The position numbers and the translations under genes were made by a program. The notes below the pieces were generated by a model. That model was not told where the DNA came from, did no database searches, and was given only the letters and a program-made list of their open reading frames with translations. A DNA stretch of 14,816 bases from Eubacteriales bacterium (GTDB lineage: Bacteria > Bacillota > Clostridia > Peptostreptococcales > Anaerovoracaceae), in the NCBI GenBank assembly GCA_029098205.1, contig JAQXNW010000181.1, forward strand, positions 1-14,816, in the 5' to 3' direction. Shown piece by piece: positions 6,249 to 12,840 of this stretch; position 1 is the first letter of the stretch, and every line of letters starts with the position of its first letter.

Positions 6249-7085
6249 TTATTGTTCCCAGGATTTAACAAGAGAAATTTCTTTCCTATATCCTTCTATT
6301 TCATTCGGGGTCTCGAGAATAAATGGCCGTCCCTGAAGAAGCGGATGCTGTACAACCGCGCAAAGTGCGTCCCGTCCGATTTCACCTTCCCCAAGTTTCT
6401 CATGCCGGTCCTTATGCGCCCCGCATGGATTTTTCGAATCATTGAGATGCACCGCGTAAAGTCTGTCCAGCCCGATCGTCCGGTCAAACTCCGCCAGCAC
6501 TTCATCCAGGCTGCTCTGAATATCATATCCGCCGTCCCAGATGTGGCAGGTATCCAGACACACACCCGTTTTTTCCCGCTTATCCTCATCGATCCGGCCG
6601 AGAATCGCCGCGATCTCCTCAAATGTTCTTCCGATCTCAGTCCCTTTTCCCGCCATCGTTTCAAGAAGAACGACCGTGCTCTGCTCCGGCGTGATATAAC
6701 GGTTCATCACCTCCGCGATCCAGTCTATGCAGGCATTCCGATCCTGCTTCAGCGCGTTTCCCGGATGAAAATTGAAATAATTTCCCGGAAAAAGCTCCAT
6801 TTTCTTAAGATCTTCCGAGAAACAGGTTTCCGCGAACTCCCTCGCACGATCCTTATCCGAACAGAGATTCATCGTATACGGCGCGTGCGCGACCAGTTTC
6901 CCGAAATGATGGACCTTGCAGAAGTCATTCAGTGCCTGAACGTCCTCCGGATCCGGGGCTTTCGCCGCGCTGCCCCGGGGGTTTCTCGTAAAGAAAGCGA
7001 AGGTCGATCCGCCGAGATCCTCCATCGCCTTCCCCATCGCAAGATATCCCTTTGAAACCGAAAGGTGGCATCCGATGTCAATCAT
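6249..7085 (-). CDS. nfo: endonuclease IV (deoxyribonuclease IV, AP endonuclease)
   Basis: A 278-residue cytoplasmic base-excision-repair enzyme, close to the 285 residues of E. coli Nfo. It cleaves 5' to abasic sites through a trinuclear zinc centre in a TIM barrel. All family blocks are visible in order: IGCHLSVSKG, HAPYTMNL, FHPGN, LLETMAGKGTEIG, GVCLDTCHIWDGGYD, HLNDSKNPCGAHKDRHEKLGEG (given here by its ends: HLNDSK and DRHEKLGEGEIG) and ILETP, carrying the His, Glu and Asp zinc ligands. The ATG at 7085 follows AAGGAGG by 6 nt; an in-frame ATG at 7124 inside the preceding gene lacks that site. Its first 8 nt overlap the end of the histidine phosphatase gene, so the two are translationally coupled and share the promoter at 7701-7729. 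Confidence 0.96.
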   Translation of the reverse strand: MIDIGCHLSVSKGYLAMGKAMEDLGGSTFAFFTRNPRGSAAKAPDPEDVQALNDFCKVHHFGKLVAHAPYTMNLCSDKDRAREFAETCFSEDLKKMELFPGNYFNFHPGNALKQDRNACIDWIAEVMNRYITPEQSTVVLLETMAGKGTEIGRTFEEIAAILGRIDEDKREKTGVCLDTCHIWDGGYDIQSSLDEVLAEFDRTIGLDRLYAVHLNDSKNPCGAHKDRHEKLGEGEIGRDALCAVVQHPLLQGRPFILETPNEIEGYRKEISLVKSWEQ

Positions 7086-7653
7086 CGCTTTCCTCCTTCC
7101 GTGTCTGCCTGTCCGGATAGACAAATTTCAACAGCTCACAGTTATGGATACCGAATTTCGCGAACTCCTCGTTCGTCATATCGTCGAAATAGCTCTTTAC
7201 CATACGGGCGATCCCGTTATGCGCGACCAGAAGGTACGTCTGATCCCCTTCCTCGCGCCCGATATCATCCAGAAGATTGTAAATTCTCTGCGCGACCCGG
7301 AGATTCGATTCGCCGGTACCGAAAGAATTAATGAAATTTTCCTTATCTCTGGCGAAATCCTTTCCGTCCCGGGGCGTTCCCTCCCAGCGGCCGAAATTCT
7401 GCTCCATAAGACGCAGCTCCTTTCGAGCGGGCATCCCAGTCTGCTCCGAAATAATCTGCGCGGTCTCGCTCGCACGGGACAAAGGCGAATACAGAATTTC
7501 ATCAATTCCAAGATCCGCGCTCCGGATTCTTTCGGCAAGCGCCCGCGCCTGCATGCGGCCTTTGTCCGTGAGGGGACTGTCCACCGCACCGCATATTTTA
7601 TTTTCGACATTCCAGACTGTTTCTCCATGTCTGGTAAAATATATTGTTTTCAT
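7078..7653 (-). CDS. histidine phosphatase family protein (phosphoglycerate-mutase-like)
   Basis: A 191-residue soluble enzyme of the branch-1 histidine phosphatase superfamily. The RHG motif with nucleophile His9 is at 8-10, a second phosphate-binding Arg is at 60 (SPLSRASETA), acidic Glu84 follows, a GES segment is at 114-116, and catalytic His145 sits in LLVAHNGIAR. Domain length suits small cofactor-dependent phosphatases (CobC, GpmB and PhoE types); there is no insertion that would mark a glycolytic GpmA. Substrate is unknown and the nfo linkage does not reveal it. The ATG at 7653 is preceded by GGAG at about 7 nt, behind a clear promoter. The tail is polar and its stop codon lies inside the nfo start region. 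Confidence 0.9.
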   Translation of the reverse strand: MKTIYFTRHGETVWNVENKICGAVDSPLTDKGRMQARALAERIRSADLGIDEILYSPLSRASETAQIISEQTGMPARKELRLMEQNFGRWEGTPRDGKDFARDKENFINSFGTGESNLRVAQRIYNLLDDIGREEGDQTYLLVAHNGIARMVKSYFDDMTNEEFAKFGIHNCELLKFVYPDRQTRKEESDD

Positions 7654-7700
7654 TTCCTGCTCCGTTTCGATTCCTGTTTCGATCGTGCTTCTATTTTTTT

Positions 7701-7729
7701 AGTATACGGAATTTCAGCGAAAGCCGCAA
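7701..7729 (-). promoter_or_regulatory. promoter of the histidine phosphatase-nfo operon
   Basis: On the minus strand TTGCGG (7724-7729) and TATACT (7701-7706) are separated by 17 bp, about 50 bp upstream of the first start codon. Confidence 0.65.
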
Positions 7730-7758
7730 TATTCCGGGGCGAGGCTTCGTGATTTTCA

Positions 7759-7798
7759 TTGCGAGATATAGTGCTTCCGGAGTAATATACGTAATATA
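7759..7798 (+). promoter_or_regulatory. possible promoter of the aldo/keto reductase gene, with GTAATATA direct repeats
   Basis: TTGCGA (7759-7764) is followed after 18 bp by TAATAT (7783-7788). The region carries two copies of GTAATATA (7782-7789 and 7791-7798), 9 bp apart. The -10 is poor, so the exact start is uncertain. The region between the two divergent promoters is only about 30 bp. Confidence 0.35.
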
Positions 7799-7829
7799 TA
7801 AAGAAGCTGGAAGAATAAGAAGAGGATAT

Positions 7830-8816
7830 ATGATCAGAAAGCAGCTGGGACTCACCGGAATCATGGTGACTCCCGTCGGAATGGGAACACTCACGATGGG
7901 ATTTTCTCAAAAGAATCTTGCGGTTCCGGAAGGCGCAGGTATTATATATCATGCCGTGAAGCGCGGCATCAATTTTTTGGATACTGCCGAATATTACGAT
8001 ACATATCGCTATCTCCGGCCGGCGCTGGATAAAATCCGTAAGAATCCGGCACTTGAATTTCCGGTTATTTCCAGCAAATCGCTGGCGAAGGATTACGATG
8101 GCATGAAAGCATCCGTAGAGAACTGTCTTTCCGCGCTGGACATTCCAGCAGTCGATATTTTCCTGCTCCACGAAATCCGGGGCGAACACGACTTCGAGGA
8201 AAGAGGCGGCGCCTGGAAAGCGCTTCAGGATCTGAAAGAAGAAGGACTCATAAAGGCAGTTGGTATCTCCACGCATCATGTGGACGCCGCTCTTCGGATG
8301 CTCCGGGAAAACTGCGACGTTGTTTTTCCGCTCATTAACCGGGAAGCGCTCGGCGTCCGAACCTTTGACAAGGGCTCTTCGGAAGACCGCCCGGCAAGAC
8401 GGGAAGAAATGGAATCCGCCATCCGGAAGCTCGCAGGTTCCGGCATCGGCATCTATACGATGAAAGCTTTCGGCGGAGGGAATTTAATCGGGGAATATCA
8501 GAGAAATCTTTCTTATGCGGCACAGATTCCGGGAAATACTTCCGTTATGGTCGGCATGGGTTCGATCCAGGAAATCGATGACGCGGTCCGATTCTTTGAA
8601 GGATCTCTTCCATCGGACTACCAGCCGGAAACAAACCGGAAACAAATGAAAGTCGACCAGAGCGACTGCGAAGGATGCGGAACCTGCATGCGACGCTGCG
8701 TCAGCCATGCCATTCACTGGAATGAAAACGGCCTCGCGGAGATCGATACCAACAAATGCGTGCACTGCGGGTACTGCGCACCGGTATGCCCGGTCCGTGC
8801 GATCATTTTTCTTTAA
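7830..8816 (+). CDS. aldo/keto reductase with C-terminal 2x[4Fe-4S] ferredoxin domain
   Basis: A 328-residue cytoplasmic oxidoreductase. The AKR TIM barrel covers about residues 1-265 with the expected tetrad: Asp51 (FLDTAEYYDTY), Tyr55 or Tyr56, Lys83 (ISSKS) and His114 (IFLLHE). A ferredoxin module at 275-325 has two complete CxxCxxCxxxC sets: Cys280, 283, 286, 290 and Cys310, 313, 316, 320. This fusion is common in anaerobes, where it probably links carbonyl or alcohol redox chemistry to ferredoxin-type electron carriers; the substrate is unknown. The ATG at 7830 follows an AGAGG; the frame is open 62 codons further upstream, but that stretch crosses the promoter and reads as non-coding. 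It is convergent with the IclR gene, leaving 15 bp between stop codons. Confidence 0.93.
   Translation: MIRKQLGLTGIMVTPVGMGTLTMGFSQKNLAVPEGAGIIYHAVKRGINFLDTAEYYDTYRYLRPALDKIRKNPALEFPVISSKSLAKDYDGMKASVENCLSALDIPAVDIFLLHEIRGEHDFEERGGAWKALQDLKEEGLIKAVGISTHHVDAALRMLRENCDVVFPLINREALGVRTFDKGSSEDRPARREEMESAIRKLAGSGIGIYTMKAFGGGNLIGEYQRNLSYAAQIPGNTSVMVGMGSIQEIDDAVRFFEGSLPSDYQPETNRKQMKVDQSDCEGCGTCMRRCVSHAIHWNENGLAEIDTNKCVHCGYCAPVCPVRAIIFL
8778..8810 (+). terminator. weak possible terminator in the end of the aldo/keto reductase gene
   Basis: GCAC (8778-8781) can pair with GTGC (8797-8800) and inner CGG with CCG, followed 5 nt later by five T residues (8806-8810), all within the last codons. The internal loop is large. 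No better terminator was found between the convergent genes. Confidence 0.25.
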
Positions 8817-8848
8817 TTTCGGGTTCCGATTCTATAATTTCGGGTTCC
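8814..8848. repeat. 21-bp-period tandem duplication across two convergent stop codons
   Basis: The 14-mer TAATTTCGGGTTCC occurs at 8814-8827 and again at 8835-8848, 21 bp apart. The first copy starts with the aldo/keto reductase stop codon; the second encodes, on the minus strand, the last codons of the IclR protein (NPKL). The period is seven codons, so the copies are in the same minus-strand frame. Confidence 0.7.
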
Positions 8849-9647
8849 AGCCCATGGATTTCGAAATCTCTCTCGCCGCCCTCTTCATAGTTTCTCCCAA
8901 AGATTCCATATTCTCTTTCGCCGCATACGCGGATGGAACAGAAATACTGATCCCGGAAACGAGGCACCCCGAGCAATCGAAAATGGGCGCTGCGACGCAG
9001 AAAACCTCTTCGGATGCTTCCATGCGGTCGAACGCATATCCGCATTCCCGTATTTTTTTAATTTCCTGAAGGAGCGTTTCTTCATCGCGTAGCGTATATT
9101 TTGTCAAAGCCTTATTTTTTTCCGGTTCCGCCTCAAAAATACTTAAAGCTTCCCTCTCATCCATGGCAGCCAGGAATAATTTCCCGATCCCGGTGCAATG
9201 AAGCGGCTCCCTTACTCCAATCGACACGTCCGTAATCAGCATATGCTTTCGGTTCGGCCGCTCAGGGAAAAAACGCTTGATGATCATCATATGCTGTTCG
9301 CTTTCAATTCCGAGGTTTACGATATATCCGATTTCATTGCATAACGAGTGAAGCTGTTCGGAAATGCCACGGGAATCCACGCCGTTCATCTTCGGAATGT
9401 TACATCCCAATTCATACGCTCCCCAGCTGAGGCGATACTTCGTTCCATTCTCATTTTTCGAAACGTAATCGTATTCCAGAAGCGTATCCAGGTACCGATG
9501 AACTCCGCTTTTTCCGATCCCGGTTCCATCGCTGATCGAGCCAATGGAAACTCCGTCACTGAACGCATGATCTTTCAAATAAGTAAGAATTTCAATCGCT
9601 TTCTCTAAAGTTCCAATCGGATGTTTCGGCTGGTACGCTGTTTTCAT
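8832..9647 (-). CDS. IclR-family transcriptional regulator
   Basis: A 271-residue regulator. The N-terminal winged helix-turn-helix spans about 10-75: GTLEKAIEILTYLKDH opens the domain and SIGSISDGTGIGKSGVHRYL is the recognition helix region. The IclR effector-binding domain follows (about 88-265), with the family's GKLFLAAM and the VAAPIFD...GISISVPS segments. The ATG at 9647 is preferred because AAGGA lies 7 nt upstream; an ATG 6 nt earlier sits too close to that site. It is the last gene of an apparent operon with the LarA-like and UxaA-like genes, 44 nt after the former. IclR proteins usually act on palindromes near their operon promoter, so the 15-bp palindrome at 12638 is the probable target, with a hydroxyacid or sugar-acid pathway intermediate as effector (inference). 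Confidence 0.93.
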   Translation of the reverse strand: MKTAYQPKHPIGTLEKAIEILTYLKDHAFSDGVSIGSISDGTGIGKSGVHRYLDTLLEYDYVSKNENGTKYRLSWGAYELGCNIPKMNGVDSRGISEQLHSLCNEIGYIVNLGIESEQHMMIIKRFFPERPNRKHMLITDVSIGVREPLHCTGIGKLFLAAMDEREALSIFEAEPEKNKALTKYTLRDEETLLQEIKKIRECGYAFDRMEASEEVFCVAAPIFDCSGCLVSGISISVPSAYAAKENMESLGETMKRAAREISKSMGWNPKL

Positions 9648-9691
9648 GTTCATGTCCTTTTTTCAGCAATCTTCAAATCTCATCCGTTTTT

Positions 9692-10972
9692 TCAATGTTG
9701 CCACGGAACAGCCCGCATATTCCCGGCATCATCAAAAGAGAGCGGAAAAGGTTCGCCGCAAACCCGCAAATCTCGCTCAAAACGGTTTTCACGCTTTAAT
9801 TTTTCAAATAAATGCTCCGAAACGCATAAATATTCCAAAGAAGATGTATTCCGAATCAAAACCGAGTCCACGTCCTCAAAATTCAAGGTACCGCAAGCCG
9901 TGAACGCCGCGTCGATCGCATCCTGATCCGTAGGAACCACACAAGGGATCTTCGCCTGAAGCAAGCAAGAAGAAGTCATCCCCGTAAGACCCGTCGCATG
10001 AATGTTAATCTTATCGAAAAGCCTTCTGGTAATTACATCCGCAATCCCAAGGCCCATCGTATTTCCATGCGTCTCTTCCGTTACATCAAGCACGGCGATT
10101 GTTTTTATTTTCGGAGATTCAGGCTCCTTCTGCCCCCGAATCATGATTCTGCCAACGACTTTCGTATCGATGCATGTCCCGGAAAATTGTTTCCCAGCCT
10201 CTTCTACAATCAAAGAATCAAATTGATCCACAGGAAGACGGATCGCACGTTTTTTTACACCAGCTAAAATTCTCATCTCCGCTTCAAGCAAATTTTCCGG
10301 AAGAATGGCTTCGACGGAATCCGTCTCGTGCTTCCAATTCTCTGTTACCGCAAGTGCGAACGAAACCGGAAGCTTCTTAAGAATAAGCGCGCCGGCATTT
10401 CGAATCACCGGTCCATACCCTTCCGATATCGCATGGGAATGAACGATCCTCGCACCCTTCGGATTGCCGATCCCGATCGCCATCAGCTTGAATATTCCGC
10501 TTTCGGTAATATCCTCAAAATCCGTATGCTCCTTAATCCGGTTCATCAGTATAATCCGATCATATTGCAGAGCCAACGAATTCCCATATACTTCCATCCC
10601 ATCTTCCGTGAATCCATAAGAAACACTTTCCGCACACGTCTCGATCGTGGCTCCGACCGCGTCCTCTGTGATCCCAAGAGACGCCAGAACCTCTCTCTGC
10701 CCCTTCGCCTGTCCATCGCCATGACTCCCCATTGCTGCGAAAACAATAGGCTCTCCGCCATAATCCCTGACAATTTGAACCAACGTCCGCACGATATCCG
10801 GAAGATTCGTGATGCCGCGGCTTCCAACCGCGATTCCGACCCTTTTCTCCCTCAAATCAGAAAGAATCGTTTCTCCGACATTTTCCTTCATGGTCACACG
10901 AATCGCTTCGCTTACATTCGTCAATTTTTCCGACGGATGCTCCTGACGAATCATAATAAATTTTGGAAACAT
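9692..10972 (-). CDS. LarA-superfamily (nickel-pincer lactate racemase-like) racemase/epimerase
   Basis: A 426-residue soluble protein of LarA length and order. The N-domain has AVGSRGITN (48-56) where LarA has a phosphate/substrate-site DxTR, and AAMGSHGDG (79-87) where LarA has its GTH histidine. A KEHTDF...SGIFKLMAIG...VHSH segment (148-180) follows. By spacing, H84, H149, K162 and H178 correspond to Lactiplantibacillus plantarum LarA H108, H174, K184 and H200: intervals 65/13/16 here versus 66/10/16. Those residues bind or react with the nickel-pincer cofactor, so alpha-hydroxyacid racemisation or epimerisation is likely. No LarB, LarC or LarE cofactor genes are in the window. It starts 26 nt after the UxaA-like stop, with AGAGG before the ATG. 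D/L-lactate need not be the substrate; the dehydratase partner suggests a sugar acid or dicarboxylic hydroxyacid. Confidence 0.75.
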   Translation of the reverse strand: MFPKFIMIRQEHPSEKLTNVSEAIRVTMKENVGETILSDLREKRVGIAVGSRGITNLPDIVRTLVQIVRDYGGEPIVFAAMGSHGDGQAKGQREVLASLGITEDAVGATIETCAESVSYGFTEDGMEVYGNSLALQYDRIILMNRIKEHTDFEDITESGIFKLMAIGIGNPKGARIVHSHAISEGYGPVIRNAGALILKKLPVSFALAVTENWKHETDSVEAILPENLLEAEMRILAGVKKRAIRLPVDQFDSLIVEEAGKQFSGTCIDTKVVGRIMIRGQKEPESPKIKTIAVLDVTEETHGNTMGLGIADVITRRLFDKINIHATGLTGMTSSCLLQAKIPCVVPTDQDAIDAAFTACGTLNFEDVDSVLIRNTSSLEYLCVSEHLFEKLKRENRFERDLRVCGEPFPLSFDDAGNMRAVPWQH

Positions 10973-10998
10973 CTTTTATCCTCTTCTGTAATCAATCC

Positions 10999-12621
10999 TT
11001 ACGTTAAAATCGGTGAAATTCGGTAGAGCGAAAATTCTCTATGCCCAAGCCTCTCCGACGCCGTCTCTTCTCCGCTTGCTGTCCGCATGACCCGATCAAA
11101 TAATAAACGTCCGCCATCGCTTACGCTCATTGTTCCGGATACGATATCCGAAAGATCGAGATCAAAATTCTCGGCCATAAGATTCGAAATCCATTCATTC
11201 GCGGTAACTTTTATTACCGGAGCCGCAGAAAAACCCATCGGCGTACCTCGTCCGGTCGTGAAAATGATAATCTGCGCGCCCGCCGCCGCAAGCCCCAAAG
11301 AACAAGCCAGATCATTTCCCGGCGTATCGACAAACGTTACTCCAGAAGCAACTGCGCGAGATCCGAACGGAATTCCGTCCTGAATTTTCTCTCTTCCGAT
11401 TTTCATAACCCCGCCAAGAGATTTCTCTTCGATCGTACTGAGTCCACCTTCGATATTCCCCGGGGAAGGCTGCGTTCCTCTAAGGTCCACATGCAAATCC
11501 GAAGCTGTTTTTTCGATTCGATTGATTTTTTCTGTAATAAAACGGTATACTTCGTCTCTCTCAATATGCGTTTTCAGGATATTTTCCGAACCCATCAGCT
11601 CGGTTGTCTCACCGAATACAGCTTTCCCGCCTCGCCGGCAGATTCTTTCCGTAAAATTTCCGACCGCCGGATTCGACGCGATTCCGGATGTAAAATCAGA
11701 TCCACCGCATTCCAATCCGATTATAAGTGCGGAAGAATCCGCCGCCACTCGCTTCTGCTCCTGCAATTTCTGTTCAAAGGAATGGCAAACCGCACATCCC
11801 CGACGTATCATCTCCGTCGTTCCTCCCACTTCCTGCATGACAAGAACATCCGAAAGCGGATTCACAGAATGAATTTCCTCATAAAGCTCATGCGGAAGAA
11901 TTTCCTCACATCCAAGGCCGATGACAAGCACCGCTCCGACATTCGGATGCGTTCCCATCGCCGCAAGGCAGCGAAAGGACAGATCAAGATCTCCGCCAAG
12001 CTGATCGCATCCATACGGATGCGTATACGCGTCCGCGATCGGAATCTCAGAAGCGATTTTTTCAGCGATATGATTCACGCAAGCAACGGAAGGAATGATC
12101 GCAATGCGGTTCCGAACGCCATAACGCCCATCCGCCCTCTTATACAGCATCAAAGGGTACGGCGGCAATCGATCGGATCGATTTTCCGAAATTCCCGACG
12201 TATCAGAGCCATCTGCCGCAGCAGCTGAACAACCGGGACGAACGCCGGAAGTGACGAGGCGATCCATAGATCCGGCTTCATCTGAAATCGTATGGCTTCT
12301 GGAAAAATCCGTCTTCTCGGACCTCAGATTTCCCCGTCCCCGCTGGCTGTCCTCGTTATGGACATGTACATGTGCCCCTCTCTGGATAAATGTCGAAGCG
12401 ACGCCGATGATTTGACCATATTTGATGATAGCCTCTCCAGGAGTAAAATCTTGGAGTGCGATTTTATGCCCTCTGGGAATCGAATCGATAGAACGAATTT
12501 CTATCTGATCTTCATTCACATCTCCGAAAATCCGGATTTCATCTCCGCATTCTGCCGGTTCTAATAACGTGGCAACCGTATCTGCGGATGCTAAAAGCAT
12601 CGCTTTTTTTATTTTTTTCAT
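10999..12621 (-). CDS. UxaA-family dehydratase (altronate/galactarate dehydratase-like), SAF and catalytic domains fused
   Basis: A 540-residue protein. An N-terminal SAF domain (about 1-90, ending in the hallmark HVHN and QRGRG) is joined by a polar linker (about 97-152) to the UxaA catalytic domain. Its motifs are YGVRN, HPYGCDQLGGD (Cys204), HPNVGAVLVIGLGCE (Cys238), GLECGGSD (Cys305), SPGNIEGGLSTIEEKSLG and FTTGRGTPMG. Family members (UxaA, GarD, SuyAB) perform iron- or metal-dependent beta-elimination of water or sulfite from hydroxyacids. The E. coli UxaA chain is about 495 residues, so this one is longer, mostly in the linker. The ATG at 12621 has AAGGA 6 nt upstream; an ATG 6 nt earlier abuts the site. 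It is first in the operon, directly after a consensus promoter and palindromic operator. Altronate, galactarate, sulfolactate or another substrate cannot be separated by eye. Confidence 0.88.
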   Translation of the reverse strand: MKKIKKAMLLASADTVATLLEPAECGDEIRIFGDVNEDQIEIRSIDSIPRGHKIALQDFTPGEAIIKYGQIIGVASTFIQRGAHVHVHNEDSQRGRGNLRSEKTDFSRSHTISDEAGSMDRLVTSGVRPGCSAAAADGSDTSGISENRSDRLPPYPLMLYKRADGRYGVRNRIAIIPSVACVNHIAEKIASEIPIADAYTHPYGCDQLGGDLDLSFRCLAAMGTHPNVGAVLVIGLGCEEILPHELYEEIHSVNPLSDVLVMQEVGGTTEMIRRGCAVCHSFEQKLQEQKRVAADSSALIIGLECGGSDFTSGIASNPAVGNFTERICRRGGKAVFGETTELMGSENILKTHIERDEVYRFITEKINRIEKTASDLHVDLRGTQPSPGNIEGGLSTIEEKSLGGVMKIGREKIQDGIPFGSRAVASGVTFVDTPGNDLACSLGLAAAGAQIIIFTTGRGTPMGFSAAPVIKVTANEWISNLMAENFDLDLSDIVSGTMSVSDGGRLLFDRVMRTASGEETASERLGHREFSLYRISPILT

Positions 12622-12637
12622 AACCATTCCTTGTTTA

Positions 12638-12652
12638 TTCTATAATATAGAA
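12638..12652. promoter_or_regulatory. 15-bp perfect palindrome, probable IclR operator
   Basis: TTCTATA-A-TATAGAA is a perfect 7-1-7 palindrome lying between the promoter and the first gene, about 30 bp downstream of the -10 and just upstream of the Shine-Dalgarno sequence. Size and symmetry match IclR-family operators, and the position suits repression. It could instead form a weak mRNA hairpin near the ribosome binding site. Confidence 0.6.
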
Positions 12653-12674
12653 CATCATCCTATTTTTCAATACG

Positions 12675-12704
12675 ATTATAGCAATTCGTCAGCCTTTATG
12701 TCAA
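12675..12704 (-). promoter_or_regulatory. near-consensus sigma-A promoter of the dehydratase-racemase-iclR operon
   Basis: On the minus strand a perfect TTGACA (12699-12704) and a perfect TATAAT (12675-12680) are separated by 18 bp, with a TG one base before the -10 (extended -10). A 10-bp palindrome ATCGATCGAT (12706-12715) abuts the -35 upstream. Such a strong core promoter suggests control by repression. Confidence 0.9.
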
Positions 12705-12752
12705 GATCGATCGATTGTCCGAATTTTTACTATGAGCATTCGCTCTTTCTCC

Positions 12753-12808
12753 AATAGAAAACGGGCTTTCCGTATTCCCTCATGCAGAGAAAATACCGGA
12801 AAACCCGT
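12753..12808 (-). terminator. intrinsic terminator of the P-type ATPase gene
   Basis: On the minus strand a 16-bp hairpin (12792-12808 with 12761-12776; one G-T pair and one bulged G) encloses a 15-nt loop and is followed by TTTTCTATT (12753-12761). It starts about 30 nt after the ATPase stop codon and separates it from the next operon. The other strand also has a T-rich flank, so it may work both ways. Confidence 0.85.
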
Positions 12809-12840
12809 CTGAACCCTTTTTTCTATTTTTCAGCGTATTT

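Noticed and set aside
7650..8279. A 209-codon minus-strand frame opposite the aldo/keto reductase
   Set aside because: Antisense to a gene with complete catalytic and Fe-S motifs; covers two promoters; no family match.
10328..11026. A 232-codon plus-strand frame opposite the LarA-like gene
   Set aside because: Arg/His/Pro-rich shadow of the real gene with no ribosome site.
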